Positions 48,592 to 58,224 of a stretch of 64,000 nt of DNA are shown here, piece by piece (positions within the stretch are counted from its first letter, which is position 1; every line of letters begins with the position of its first letter). A program made the position numbers and the translations under genes. Below the pieces are notes generated by a model. That model was not told the DNA's origin. It made no database searches and saw only the letters and a list, made by a program, of their open reading frames with translations. This DNA comes from an uncultured Granulosicoccaceae bacterium (lineage in GTDB: Bacteria; Pseudomonadota; Gammaproteobacteria; Granulosicoccales; Granulosicoccaceae), in NCBI GenBank assembly GCA_937951345.1, contig CALFCF010000030.1:95754-159753 (forward strand), given 5' to 3'.

Positions 48592-49293
48592 ATGAGCAAC
48601 ATTAAAAAACCCTCCTTTGTATCTGATTCGATTGCATCCGCGACACTGACGTCTGACTGCCATCCTGCTCCAAACGAAGACAACACATACGCAACGGCAC
48701 AACCTGTTTCGCATACTGCGCGTCGCAATTTTCTGCGTAAATCGGTTGCCGCATCTTTCGCATTTAGCGTGGCGGCAGCTGTGACTCCTGCGTTTGCCAC
48801 CAATTCGCACCGCGCTCGTGCCAAAGGCGCAAAACCGATTATCAGTACCGAGCCACGCCAACTAAATCTGCGCAATATCCACACAGGAGAGAAGCTGCAA
48901 ACAGTTTACTGGCAGGACGGCGACTACCTGGAAAGCGCTCACCTCGACATCAGTCACCTGATGCGCGACCACAGGGAGAATGAAACCATGCTGATGGATC
49001 AGCCGTTAATGGATATGCTGTGGCAGGTACAACAAGCCATCGATCCAGCCATGCAATTCGATGTCATCTCCGGCTATCGCACACCTAAAACCAATGCGAT
49101 GTTACGGCAACGTTCCAATGGCGTTGCCAAATTCAGTTTACACATGGTTGGCCGCGCTGTTGATATCAGCACACACAATGTGCCGTTGAGTGAAATACGA
49201 AAAGCCGCTTTAAAACTAAAGGCGGGTGGCATCGGTTATTATCCGAAATCACGGTTTGTGCACCTTGATACCGGTCCTTTCCGCGCCTGGTAA
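48592..49293 (+). CDS. Tat-exported YcbK/DUF882 peptidase-like protein
   Basis: A 233-aa protein with a twin-arginine signal (RRNFLRK at 44-50, hydrophobic stretch, cleavage near TPAFA). The mature part is the YcbK/DUF882 domain of the M15-like fold: DVISGYRTPKTNAML, SLHMVGRAVDIS and FVHLDTG supply the usual His, Asp and His zinc ligands. Homologues probably act on peptidoglycan in the periplasm. The Tat signal agrees with a metal-loaded enzyme. Confidence 0.92.
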   Translation: MSNIKKPSFVSDSIASATLTSDCHPAPNEDNTYATAQPVSHTARRNFLRKSVAASFAFSVAAAVTPAFATNSHRARAKGAKPIISTEPRQLNLRNIHTGEKLQTVYWQDGDYLESAHLDISHLMRDHRENETMLMDQPLMDMLWQVQQAIDPAMQFDVISGYRTPKTNAMLRQRSNGVAKFSLHMVGRAVDISTHNVPLSEIRKAALKLKAGGIGYYPKSRFVHLDTGPFRAW

Positions 49294-49334
49294 CCCGGTT
49301 TCGGGTGAAACATCAAAACCATTAAAGCGAATTC

Positions 49335-50138
49335 ATGAGCACGCCGGAACAGTACGAAGTATTTTCGATCCGATACGGGCACATGGCAAAGCGTACCCGT
49401 GGCGATAACTTTATCTCCACCGATGATCATGATAGCCCGATGCCGATCGACTATTCGATCTGGGTTATCAGGAACGCCAATCGCACACTGGTTGTTGATA
49501 CCGGATTCAACCATAACGAAGCAGACTTGAGAGGCCGAAAACTCGAACAGCTGCCGCGCGAAGGGCTTGCCATGATCGGAGTTGATGCCGAGAAGGTGGA
49601 AGACGTCATCGTTACCCATTTACATTACGATCACGCCGGGACGCTGGACGATTTCCCTGCCGCCAGGTTTCATCTGCAGGAATCAGAAATGCGCTATGCA
49701 ACCGGCAGGCATATGTGCAGTGCACACTTGTCAGCGCCGTACACTGCCGACCATGTCTGCGATATGGTTCGAGCCGTGTTTGATCGCCGAGTGAGCTTTC
49801 ACGACGGCTCACGTGAAGTTGCTCCGGGTATCGAAGTACACCACATCGGTGGACACAGCATGGGTGTGCAGGTTGTGCGCGTACTGACCGCACGCGGCTG
49901 GGTGGTGCTGGCCAGTGACGCCAGCCACTATTATGAAAACTTTGAAACCGGTTCGCCGTTTATCATCGCTTATTCGGTTGCAGAGATGATCGACGGTTTT
50001 AATCGTCTATACGATCTGGCCGACAGTCCACAACACATTATTCCGGGGCATGACCCGTTGGTGTCGAGCCGTTATCCCGCGTTCAGTGAGCAAACCGGTA
50101 ACATCATCGTAAGGTTGGATCAGCCACCCACGAAGTAA
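49335..50138 (+). CDS. N-acyl-homoserine-lactonase-family metallo-beta-lactamase protein
   Basis: A 267-aa MBL-fold hydrolase of the AttM/AiiB lactonase type. The dinuclear zinc motif is HLHYDHAG (His95, His97, Asp99, His100), with further ligands in GGHSMGVQ, ASDASHYY and PGHDPLV. Family members open lactone rings such as acyl-homoserine lactones, but many act on other esters, so the substrate is not certain. It follows the DUF882 gene after 41 bp and may be cotranscribed. Confidence 0.88.
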   Translation: MSTPEQYEVFSIRYGHMAKRTRGDNFISTDDHDSPMPIDYSIWVIRNANRTLVVDTGFNHNEADLRGRKLEQLPREGLAMIGVDAEKVEDVIVTHLHYDHAGTLDDFPAARFHLQESEMRYATGRHMCSAHLSAPYTADHVCDMVRAVFDRRVSFHDGSREVAPGIEVHHIGGHSMGVQVVRVLTARGWVVLASDASHYYENFETGSPFIIAYSVAEMIDGFNRLYDLADSPQHIIPGHDPLVSSRYPAFSEQTGNIIVRLDQPPTK

Positions 50139-50167
50139 GCAACATCTTCACTTGCTGAGAAGACGCG

Positions 50168-50827
50168 TTACGTGCGCTCGAGCAGCCATTCCTCGTGTGC
50201 TGCGAAGAATCCATTGATATAAATGTCACGCTTTATGCGCAGCTTGTCACCGGCCACTTCAACTTCACGTATTTGGTGCACCAGTCGCGCCCCTTGTAAA
50301 CCGTCGACTCGTGATTTCTCTTCAAATGAAAAGCTGTTGTCACTGTTTAGTTCAACCAGAGACAGCACCAGTTCACCATTTAAGTTGACGCGACGCAACC
50401 GCTTATCCGGCGTGAGTTGAACGCGCTCAAGCATGACACGACGTTTCGTACTCTTCTCAGCTTGCAGCGACAGCGCACCTGAGAAGCGTCGATCGATCTC
50501 GGCTTTAACATCCTGATGGGTTGTGACGACACGTTGCGCCCTGTATTCACCTTTACAAATCGTCTCAGTCACGGTACCGGACCAGCGACCGCTGAGTATC
50601 CGCGAGAAACGCTCAACACCTTTCGCTAGTTCACGATCCTCCTCATCAACCCGAAGATTTCGCATCCCTTCAGGGCGCTTTTGCTCACCGTGATAAAGCT
50701 CAAAATAGGTGTGATCATCTTGAGCATATCCAGGTGCAGTGGTATGGCACACAGATGCTATCGATGCTGAAGAGGTTGCGAGAAAAAGAACTCCCGTCGA
50801 GAGTATCCGCTTGCTGAAACGCCGCAT
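50168..50827 (-). CDS. Exported protein of unknown function
   Basis: A 219-aa protein with a signal peptide (LFLATSSASIA). The mature part alternates short beta strands ending in IRKDIYINGFFAAHEEWLLER-like sequence, suggesting a small beta-barrel such as a lipocalin-like fold. No family was recognised. ATG 50827 (MRRFSKR) is preferred over 50839. It is convergent with the lactonase-type gene, 29 bp apart. Confidence 0.7.
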   Translation of the reverse strand: MRRFSKRILSTGVLFLATSSASIASVCHTTAPGYAQDDHTYFELYHGEQKRPEGMRNLRVDEEDRELAKGVERFSRILSGRWSGTVTETICKGEYRAQRVVTTHQDVKAEIDRRFSGALSLQAEKSTKRRVMLERVQLTPDKRLRRVNLNGELVLSLVELNSDNSFSFEEKSRVDGLQGARLVHQIREVEVAGDKLRIKRDIYINGFFAAHEEWLLERT

Positions 50828-51121
50828 GGTCGTCTCCAAATCGTCTGGAAAGCGTACATGCTACGCAACCCACAGGAGGATTACTTCGACAAATCAACAA
50901 AATTGGAGAATGGTATTCAGAATATTCCAGGAATTGTCTAATGGTTAGCGACAATAGAAAGAGTATCGCGGTACCGGACGTAAATCTTACAAGTAACGGG
51001 AACTTTTTAACGCCGAGCTTTCAGAAAATCAGCGCTGGCAAACAGGGGGCTAATGGAAAAGTCAGATACTAAAACAGGCACGCTACAGTTCGTCCGTTGC
51101 AGCGCTTATACCAGAGGTCGG

Positions 51122-52000
51122 TCAATGCAAATCGGACAACTGACGAATGATCTCCTGGTAACCCACACGGTAGTTCGGGTATTTGAACGTGAAACCTGAT
51201 TCCAGCAGCATCTTGTTTTCGCAACGTTTACTACCTACCCGGCGTCCACTGTGATTGGATAAAACTTCTGACTCGGGTGGCTTGACTTCAAGCTCTGTTG
51301 CCAGGAAGTGCATAACGTCAGCATACGGTGCGGGCTCGCTATCACTGACAAGCCAGCAACGAGGTAAGGAATTGTTTGCTTTCGGTGCACGTAATGCAAT
51401 TTCAACAATATGCGCCAGCGCACGGGCTGCATCTGTTTCGTGAATGCGGTTGGTAAAATGTCTATCCGAGGGTGACCAGTCACCCGAACGCACACGCTCT
51501 AAGAGCCGCAACCGGTTCGGGCCGTAGATTCCACTAAGGCGAACAACGCAGGCTGCGTCCATCGACAACGCGTACCTCTCACCTGCGAGCATAAGCTGGC
51601 CATTGAAAGCACGGGGGATGGTTTCGCTGGTTTCATCCACCCAGCTGCCATCCGTTTGATGGTACACACCCGTCGACGAAACGAAGATCAGTGCAGCTGA
51701 GCAATGTTGAAGTGCTGACACTACATTTGCAACACCGGTTGAATAGACATCACGGTAAGCATTTTCACTGTAAGCACCGGGTGTTGCCTGATAGATCACC
51801 AGATCTGGCTTTAATGCCGGCAACAGGGTGAGGCTCGTTGGGTCAAGCACATCAACAGCACGTCCGTCGAGCCATGCGGGCAACACATCCGGCCTACGAC
51901 GTAAACCGATAGGTGTATGGCCAGCCGCCCTGAGTACCGATGCAGTCTCAATGCCGAGCTTTCCACAACCGATAATCACAATCCGCTTAGCGTCTATCAC
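51122..52000 (-). CDS. NAD(P)-dependent epimerase/dehydratase-like protein (YeeZ type)
   Basis: A 292-aa extended-SDR-like protein with an N-terminal Rossmann motif IVIIGCGKLGIETA, a sugar-epimerase-like FVSSTGVYHQTDG and VVRLSGIYGPNRL. This matches the YeeZ-like group, which lacks the canonical YxxxK in its usual form. The start is GTG at 52000. The substrate is unknown. It is a single gene followed by a short gap from the diguanylate cyclase terminator. Confidence 0.88.
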   Translation of the reverse strand: MIDAKRIVIIGCGKLGIETASVLRAAGHTPIGLRRRPDVLPAWLDGRAVDVLDPTSLTLLPALKPDLVIYQATPGAYSENAYRDVYSTGVANVVSALQHCSAALIFVSSTGVYHQTDGSWVDETSETIPRAFNGQLMLAGERYALSMDAACVVRLSGIYGPNRLRLLERVRSGDWSPSDRHFTNRIHETDAARALAHIVEIALRAPKANNSLPRCWLVSDSEPAPYADVMHFLATELEVKPPESEVLSNHSGRRVGSKRCENKMLLESGFTFKYPNYRVGYQEIIRQLSDLH

Positions 52001-52103
52001 ACTGCCCCGGCATACCGCCCTTAAGTGGTGTACTGAAAACGTGAATTTTCAACCCGCAGGTTAACAAAGACTGCAATTACAGGGAAGAACAGTATCCCAG
52101 GAA

Positions 52104-52130
52104 TAAAAAGGCTGCTTCAAGAGAAGCAGG
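52104..52130 (-). terminator. Rho-independent terminator of the PAS-GGDEF-EAL gene
   Basis: On the minus strand CTGCTTC-TCTT-GAAGCAG is a perfect 7-bp stem with a 4-nt loop, followed by CC and TTTTT, about 10 bp after the stop codon of the 52140-54557 gene. Confidence 0.85.
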
Positions 52131-52139
52131 ATCAGGATT

Positions 52140-54557
52140 TTAAGCGGCTTTGGCTACGTTCTGCGCGTCATCGTTATCAAGCGCGACCGGTTCTGCAAAG
52201 TAGTAACCCTGCGCATAGTCTATACCCATAGACTGGAGCAGTTCGACAGTGTCGCTATCCTCAACAAATTCAGCGACAGTTTTGATACCGAGAACTCTGG
52301 CGATATCAGCCACACTTCTAACCAGTGTTTGGTCAAGTTCTCCTTTACAGATATCACGTATGAATACACCATCAATTTTTATGTAATCCAATGGTATATC
52401 GCGAATATGAGCCAATGAAGAGAAACCTGTTCCGAAATCATCCAGCGCAACCAGACAACCCAGTTCACGCAACTGGTTTAGTAACGCGATAGTTTCGTTG
52501 TAGCTCATCATCGCAGCAGTTTCAGTCATTTCAAAACATATGTGTTTGCTGTAGTCTTTATTCTGCTCAACTGTAGATATCAGGAATTCGCGGAAACCGC
52601 TATCAGAAAGCGACGCGCCTGAAAGATTGATATTCATGCACAGTGGCAACTCATCATGCAAATCCTGCTGTCTTAGCCAGCTTATTGAATTGGTAACAAC
52701 CCAACGGTCAATTTTCTGCATCAGCTCATTACGCTCAGCGCAACCGAGGAACAGGTAAGGGGGCCAGAAACCACCTTCCGGGTTTTTCATCCTGATTAGT
52801 ATTTCGAAATGGTCTTCCGGCTGATTGCTGGCTATCGGTTGAATGGTTTGCCTGAACAACGAGAATTCATCGTTTTCCAATGCACGCGTTATTCTCGAGA
52901 TCCATTGTGCTTCGTCGCGGAAAAGATTAAATGATGTATCGTCCTCTGAATAGGTTTGTACCTGATTTTTACCACTGCGTTTTGCTTTGAGCAAACAGGA
53001 ATCGGCTGCGAAAATCAGCTCTTCCTGGCTAAACATATCCGGTGTCGCTTGCACCACCCCGATACTGGCAGAGATGATGTGTATCTCGTTTTCCCACTGA
53101 AAGCGGTGTTCGTCAATCATTCGGCGTATGTCTTCTGCCATCTGTTGCGTAGGTTCTGCACTGGCATCAGTTAACAGTATCGCAAACTCGTCGCCACCTA
53201 ATCGCGCAACCGTGTCGCGTTCGCCTACCATGTTGAGCAAACGCTTAGCCAGGCCTTTCAACAACATATCGCCGGCTGTGTGCCCACAACTGTCATTAAT
53301 GGTCTTAAAACGATCAAGATCCATCGAGATCAGAGAGAATTCCACACCTTTTTTCTCGTAGTTTGAAATCGCTAGCTGCAACCGATAGGTGAGCTCTCTA
53401 CGGTTACACAGCCCAGTTAGTTCATCATGGGTTGCTTGATAGCGCAGCTCTTCAGCAAGGGCTGTTTCTTTGCTAATGTCAGCAATTGTACCTCTGAAGC
53501 CAATCAGCTTGTCTTCGTTATCATAAAGCGCTGATGACACAACACGCACTGAAACAGAATTCTGACAATCGGTATCCGTTTTGCGGCAAGTAGCTCCCTC
53601 CCATGTACCGTGTTCGCGCAACTCTGCTCGTAAAGCGTCACCACCCAATAGCTGCCCGTCCAGTCTCTTTAGAACATGTGGCAGATTCTGGTTAAGGAAA
53701 GTTGCTGGTTCCATACCAAATAAACGTGCAGTATCACCAGCGACGTAGGTAAATCGCATACGTTGATCTACTTCCCAGAAACAGTCAGCGCCCAGGTTTG
53801 CAAATCCTTCAAATCGACTGGAAAGCCTGGTGGCCTCTTGCTCGGAACTTAATACGCGATTACGTAATAACTCCAGGGACTGGAAAACACTACCAAGCTC
53901 ATCCGAGCGATTGAGGTCACGCACTTCAGGTGTTGCATTGCTAATGCCGTGTTTCTGTCCGCGGACTAATAACTGATGCAGGCGTTGTAGTGGACTGATT
54001 AATATAGGCTTTAAAATAACCAACGATGCTAATGTGACAAACAGACTGATCAGCATCACCATACCGAGGATCCGCCAAACATACGTGCGCATGTAGGCAT
54101 TGATCCAGCTAGCGTCAACACAAAGCCAGAAGGTTTGCCCGGCAGCATTTTTTACATACCTGGCGTATTCGCCTGTAGAAGAATCAAAGCGACGGGGGTT
54201 GTCGGCGCTCACAGCGGATTTTAAAGCCGCTACTGACCCACCTTCGAATATCACGCCATCATGACCCTGGTACTGATAACCGATCAGTGGGTAATGGCCG
54301 GCAACTGAACCCTCAATCATGAGTTTTTCCAGTTGTATGGAGGGGTTGTCCACATCCAGAATAACAACTACATTGGCCATGGCGTCATCAAGACGCGCCA
54401 ATTGTCGCTCGCGCTCGGTAAACCACGAATAGGCCAGCAGCACCATTTCGATGATTAATATGCTGGCGAATACGCCCGCTGTAATCTTTTGGAAAATTCG
54501 GCTACCGAACAATTCGAGTCCGTTATTCAATTTCGAATTTTGACCGCTTGTGCTCAT
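52140..54557 (-). CDS. Membrane PAS-GGDEF-EAL cyclic-di-GMP protein
   Basis: An 805-aa bifunctional-type c-di-GMP enzyme. Transmembrane helices near 24-44 and 162-186 flank a periplasmic sensor, followed by a HAMP-like segment, a PAS domain (about 245-365), GGDEF (intact GGDEF at 454-458, no RxxD inhibitory site) and EAL. The EAL motif reads EIL at 585-587 with the key Glu kept, and DDFGTGFSS is intact. Both activities are therefore plausible. It is monocistronic with its own terminator. Confidence 0.94.
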   Translation of the reverse strand: MSTSGQNSKLNNGLELFGSRIFQKITAGVFASILIIEMVLLAYSWFTERERQLARLDDAMANVVVILDVDNPSIQLEKLMIEGSVAGHYPLIGYQYQGHDGVIFEGGSVAALKSAVSADNPRRFDSSTGEYARYVKNAAGQTFWLCVDASWINAYMRTYVWRILGMVMLISLFVTLASLVILKPILISPLQRLHQLLVRGQKHGISNATPEVRDLNRSDELGSVFQSLELLRNRVLSSEQEATRLSSRFEGFANLGADCFWEVDQRMRFTYVAGDTARLFGMEPATFLNQNLPHVLKRLDGQLLGGDALRAELREHGTWEGATCRKTDTDCQNSVSVRVVSSALYDNEDKLIGFRGTIADISKETALAEELRYQATHDELTGLCNRRELTYRLQLAISNYEKKGVEFSLISMDLDRFKTINDSCGHTAGDMLLKGLAKRLLNMVGERDTVARLGGDEFAILLTDASAEPTQQMAEDIRRMIDEHRFQWENEIHIISASIGVVQATPDMFSQEELIFAADSCLLKAKRSGKNQVQTYSEDDTSFNLFRDEAQWISRITRALENDEFSLFRQTIQPIASNQPEDHFEILIRMKNPEGGFWPPYLFLGCAERNELMQKIDRWVVTNSISWLRQQDLHDELPLCMNINLSGASLSDSGFREFLISTVEQNKDYSKHICFEMTETAAMMSYNETIALLNQLRELGCLVALDDFGTGFSSLAHIRDIPLDYIKIDGVFIRDICKGELDQTLVRSVADIARVLGIKTVAEFVEDSDTVELLQSMGIDYAQGYYFAEPVALDNDDAQNVAKAA

Positions 54558-54763
54558 CTGATGGACTAATACTCTTCCTGTAGTTCAATGCGCAGCCAGC
54601 GCACCTGAACACAGTTTGTGTTTCGTCACCTGCCAATATCAATCATTGATGAGGGTTGACAATTTAACTGAACAGGCAGCCTCTAACATATTACGACTGA
54701 TAACCCTTTCGCTTAAGTTATTATGGTTTCATACCATTCAACTAACTTTTTGTTAGGAGGCCA

Positions 54764-54898
54764 ATGCATAATTTTGCAAATCAGATTGATTGGCAAATTC
54801 AGATTTACAGCTTTCTGTTAACGAAAGGACTACTGTGGCGCATTATGCTGCATTGGAAAATGACACCATCGCGAACAACAGGCAAACATCAAAAGTAG
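54764..54898 (+). CDS. Candidate 44-aa small protein with strong ribosome-binding site
   Basis: An ATG preceded by TTAGGAGGCCA opens a 44-codon frame beginning MHNFANQIDWQIQIYSFLL and ending in a basic tail. The middle is hydrophobic and aromatic, perhaps an amphipathic or membrane helix. The perfect AGGAGG at proper spacing is the main evidence; no family was recognised. It may be a real small protein or chance. Confidence 0.4.
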   Translation: MHNFANQIDWQIQIYSFLLTKGLLWRIMLHWKMTPSRTTGKHQK

Positions 54899-54926
54899 CG
54901 AAGTTGAAAGGTAGCGAAGCTGAATT
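54895..54926. repeat. Near-perfect 16-bp tandem duplication
   Basis: GTAGCGAAGTTGAAAG is followed by GTAGCGAAGCTGAATT, with the first 14 bp differing at one position. It overlaps the end of the small ORF candidate. Confidence 0.8.
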
Positions 54927-55020
54927 TGTCAGACATTGACATTGCACTGCTTGAAGATCCACACCCGTTTAAAGGGCAGCACCGATAGATGTGCCTTAAA
55001 ACGAATCAATCAGCGCATCG

Positions 55021-55539
55021 TTATTCGTAGCGTTTGTGAAAAGCGCGTCGTCTGCCGGCGCGTTGCACCACTACCCCTAGAAATGCGGCCAAAACAGGTT
55101 CGAGCGAATCTCCGAGAGGTAATTCGTGATAAGCCGTGTTTAAAGGTTTTATTGACCAGGTTTCACCCGAGTGCTGCAATTGTCGGAGCACAATATGATC
55201 TACTGGCGATTCTTTCCATTTAGCGCCTGAATGCAAACTATCAAGTCGTTCATCGCCCACACAATAACTGACTGACTGATCCAGCGTTTCAAGCAACGCA
55301 TTGCAATCTACCAGCACGTACGCTCGATCTTTCACTACACCTGATGGATCTACCACAACAACGCAACCGCGCTCGAACTCCGGCTGCATACTGTCGTCTT
55401 TAACCTGTAACGCAAAGGGTGCGGCATCAGAGCAAGCACCGCCGAGCGATTGCGGATCATTGGTGTGCGACTGGTAAGATGTCGAACCCAGTCCGACGAT
55501 GGATTGAAAATAGTAGACAGGTTTTTCTTGCGAACTCAT
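55021..55539 (-). CDS. S24 (LexA/UmuD-like) peptidase-domain protein without DNA-binding domain
   Basis: A 172-aa protein whose centre matches the S24 serine peptidase fold: FALQVKDDSMQPEFERGCVVVVD with the nucleophile Ser after Asp-Asp, and the Lys of the dyad in WSIKPLNTAYHELPL. There is no helix-turn-helix before it, so it is neither LexA nor a phage repressor. The start ATG at 55539 overlaps the stop of the NHL gene (ATGA), hence translational coupling. A longer frame to 55617 runs back into the NHL gene. Activity and target are unknown. Confidence 0.8.
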   Translation of the reverse strand: MSSQEKPVYYFQSIVGLGSTSYQSHTNDPQSLGGACSDAAPFALQVKDDSMQPEFERGCVVVVDPSGVVKDRAYVLVDCNALLETLDQSVSYCVGDERLDSLHSGAKWKESPVDHIVLRQLQHSGETWSIKPLNTAYHELPLGDSLEPVLAAFLGVVVQRAGRRRAFHKRYE

Positions 55540-56648
55540 CGTAACTGCCTGCAGCACGCGCTTCGGATGGTGGTTCCGGGCACCCATGACAAACAATAAA
55601 AGAGCCCCGTTAGACAAACCATAAGCCAGCTAACACCGCCACTGCCACCGGTCACCGGCGTTGTTGAGGCCGAAGTTGTGACGCTCGCACCCAACGGCAC
55701 ACATTCCCCGTTATCATTCGCTGTACAAGCCTGAAAGGCTGTACTGCGTGCCGTGCCCTGTCCGGTGGGAAAGCGTTTCAAGAAATTGCCGTCACCATCA
55801 AAGTGCAGCACTTCATTTAAAAAAGACACAACATAAAAACTGCCATCGTCGCGGAAAGCGATTCCCTGAGGCACAATCGCGCGCCCGTCACCGATCACAT
55901 CAGGTGATAACGTTCTGAGCAGATTGCCGTTCGTATCAAACTCGTAAATACTGGTAGCTCCTCCGCCAGAGGTTACCCATAGTGTATCGTCTCCATCAAC
56001 ACCCGGATCATTCGGGTCGCGGGCAACTGCCATCAGGCTGGCGATACCATCGGTTGTAAAATCAAATTCAAACGTGTCGTTGGAATCAAACCGCGACACT
56101 GCACCGAACCTGCCTTGAGTACCACCTAAACGATTTGCGACAAACAGACTCCCGTCGGGCATAAAAGCCGAACAGTTCGGGTCGTTAAATGCATCACCGG
56201 TAAAACGGCGCAACAGACCACCGGTCTGATTAAACACCATAATCTCGTTGCCGTTGGAATTGCTGATATAGACTTCCTGGTCATGCGCTTCAACCCCGGC
56301 TTTCATTGTAAACGTGACACCAACCGGTTCATTAAAGTCCGGATGCTCAAGCGTGCGAAGAAAGCGATGCGTGTGGTCAAAAATATAAATAGCGTTACCG
56401 AATTCACTGGCAATCCAGATTTCACCATTTGCCGGATTAAATGCAATACCACGTGGCCCGTCGAGCCCTTCTGCGCTAAACCGCTGAAGTGCAGTGCCGT
56501 CAGGAGTGAAGACCGCGACTTCATCCGCTGACCACATTGACACATAGAGATTACCGGTCGACGCAAAGGGTAGTAACGCCTGAGCTGGCACTGCATACAT
56601 CGCAAGATGCAAAACAAAAAACAAAAAAATGCCACGCAACCGTGTCAT
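55536..56648 (-). CDS. Exported NHL-repeat beta-propeller protein with C-terminal anchor-like tail
   Basis: A 370-aa protein with a signal peptide (start ATG 56648) and about six NHL/propeller blades, seen as repeated FTPDGTALQRFS, GPRGIAFNPANGEIWIAS and FDTNGNLLRTLS patterns. After the propeller come a Cys pair (QACTANDNGECVP), a Thr/Ser stretch and GGSGG, a hydrophobic helix and a basic end, resembling a GlyGly-CTERM tail. It would sit in the periplasm or on the surface. It lies 52 bp after the DsrK-like gene and overlaps the S24-like gene, forming one operon. Confidence 0.85.
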   Translation of the reverse strand: MTRLRGIFLFFVLHLAMYAVPAQALLPFASTGNLYVSMWSADEVAVFTPDGTALQRFSAEGLDGPRGIAFNPANGEIWIASEFGNAIYIFDHTHRFLRTLEHPDFNEPVGVTFTMKAGVEAHDQEVYISNSNGNEIMVFNQTGGLLRRFTGDAFNDPNCSAFMPDGSLFVANRLGGTQGRFGAVSRFDSNDTFEFDFTTDGIASLMAVARDPNDPGVDGDDTLWVTSGGGATSIYEFDTNGNLLRTLSPDVIGDGRAIVPQGIAFRDDGSFYVVSFLNEVLHFDGDGNFLKRFPTGQGTARSTAFQACTANDNGECVPLGASVTTSASTTPVTGGSGGVSWLMVCLTGLFYCLSWVPGTTIRSACCRQLR

Positions 56649-56700
56649 ATTGACCCTATTCCGATGTGTATTCGCTGAAAGCCATCTACCCATACAGCAA

Positions 56701-58203
56701 CTATACCTCGTTCACTTTCCAAACCAACGCATCACCAACCAGTTGGTGCAAACTCAGGATTTGATCCATCTGAAATCCATAGTACGGCAACACCTTCGCG
56801 AACTGACTTTTACATATCGCACAAATCGCCACCATATGAGTAATGTCATGGGCTTTATCAACAGTTTGTAAAGCTTGCATCCGTGGCAATGCACCTTTAA
56901 CACGCAGTTCAATCAGTTCGTCGGTTAGCAGTCCGCCACCGCCACCACAACAGAAGGTTGCATCACCGGTCGTATTTGCTGGCATCTCGAAAAAGTTGTT
57001 ACATACCGCGTTTATCACCTGCCTTGGCAACAGCATTTGACCACCGGGTATATCTCCCATACCTGAGCCACGTGCCACATTACAGGAGTCATGATAGGTC
57101 ACCCGTTTGTCGTCATTTGCAGACGGGTCAACCTGCAACCGACCTGACTGCAGTAGATTATGCGTCACTTCCACGACATGCTGTGGAGACGGGAACGCAG
57201 TATCCAGAAATTCAAGTGGCCCGGTTAACGTGGACAAAAAATTATAGGCAACTCTCCAGGCATGTCCGCACTCACCAAACACAATACGCTTAACGCCTAA
57301 ATCAAGTGCAGCCTGCCTTATGCGTTTAGCTACCTGCTGCATATTGTCATAACTACCAATGAATAAGCCAAAATTGGCAGCTTCCGATGCATGAGAAGAA
57401 AGAGTCCATGACAAACCGGCCTGATGGAATACTTTGGCATAGCCAATCAAGCCATCAACATGAGGTTCAGCGAAAAAGTCGGCTGATGGTGTGACAAGCA
57501 GGATATCTGCGCCGGCTTGATCCAGTGGCAAGCGCACCGGCACACCAATTTCCTCTTCTATATCTTCCTCAAGCCCTTCGAGCGTATCGGCTAGTGCCGG
57601 CTCCGGTAGTCCGAGATTGTTGCCCAGACGATGAACCTTGCCAATGACCTCATTGACATACTTCTGTCCAGTGCCCACCGTATCCAGTATCTCGCGGGCT
57701 GCCATAGATACCTCAGACGTATCAATACCGACAGGGCAAAACACGGAACAGCGCCGACACTGCGAACATTGATGGAAGTAGGTATACCACTGATCCAATA
57801 CGTCTTCGGTCAGATCCACCGCACCAACGAGTTTCGGGAAGAGTTTCCCCGGCAGCGTGTAATAACGTCGGTACACATTGCGCAATAGATCCTGTCGTGC
57901 AACGGGCATATTGTTGGGATCACCAGTGCCGAGATAATAGTGACATTTATCAGTACAGGCTCCACATTTCATGCAACTGTCCATAAACACTTGCAGGCTG
58001 CGATATTTACCTGTTAGTTCTCCAAGCTTGTCGATGGCTTTTTCCTGCCAGCCGTCTACCAGTTCACCGGGAAACCCTAGCGCTTCCTGATGTTGATGTT
58101 GTGCACGATAGGGTTTTAGATGTGACGATGCATGCGGTTGCACACCGGGATCTTCGATTCGCGCAGGGATTTCAGGTACATCAAAATCAATTTTTTCAGT
58201 CAC
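56701..58203 (-). CDS. dsrK: DsrK-like (Fe-S)-binding protein, HdrD family
   Basis: A 500-aa iron-sulfur protein of the heterodisulfide-reductase-D/DsrK family. Two ferredoxin motifs, Cys77-80-83-87 and Cys146-149-152-156, are followed by two CCG-type domains with ECGHAWR, YHDSCNVARGSG and FCCGGGGG plus CAICK, the ligand set of the special catalytic [4Fe-4S] cluster. DsrK works with the membrane cytochrome DsrM to exchange electrons between quinones and a cytoplasmic disulfide partner (DsrC). It starts with GTG. The partner dsrM-like gene is 21 bp upstream. No dsrAB, dsrC, dsrJ, dsrO or dsrP is in the window. Confidence 0.9.
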   Translation of the reverse strand: MTEKIDFDVPEIPARIEDPGVQPHASSHLKPYRAQHQHQEALGFPGELVDGWQEKAIDKLGELTGKYRSLQVFMDSCMKCGACTDKCHYYLGTGDPNNMPVARQDLLRNVYRRYYTLPGKLFPKLVGAVDLTEDVLDQWYTYFHQCSQCRRCSVFCPVGIDTSEVSMAAREILDTVGTGQKYVNEVIGKVHRLGNNLGLPEPALADTLEGLEEDIEEEIGVPVRLPLDQAGADILLVTPSADFFAEPHVDGLIGYAKVFHQAGLSWTLSSHASEAANFGLFIGSYDNMQQVAKRIRQAALDLGVKRIVFGECGHAWRVAYNFLSTLTGPLEFLDTAFPSPQHVVEVTHNLLQSGRLQVDPSANDDKRVTYHDSCNVARGSGMGDIPGGQMLLPRQVINAVCNNFFEMPANTTGDATFCCGGGGGLLTDELIELRVKGALPRMQALQTVDKAHDITHMVAICAICKSQFAKVLPYYGFQMDQILSLHQLVGDALVWKVNEV

Positions 58204-58224
58204 TGCGTATGTCGTCCGTCGCCG

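Larger units (their letters stand above)
54558..55020. other. Intergenic region with small ORF candidate and repeat
   Basis: The 463-bp region contains TTGACA near 54655 without a good -10 at 17 bp, the 44-codon frame at 54764-54898 preceded by AGGAGG, and a 16-bp tandem duplication at 54895-54926. Confidence 0.45.

Noticed and set aside
55021..55539. Assignment as LexA or phage repressor
   Set aside because: There is no helix-turn-helix domain and no prophage genes nearby; only the S24 domain is present.
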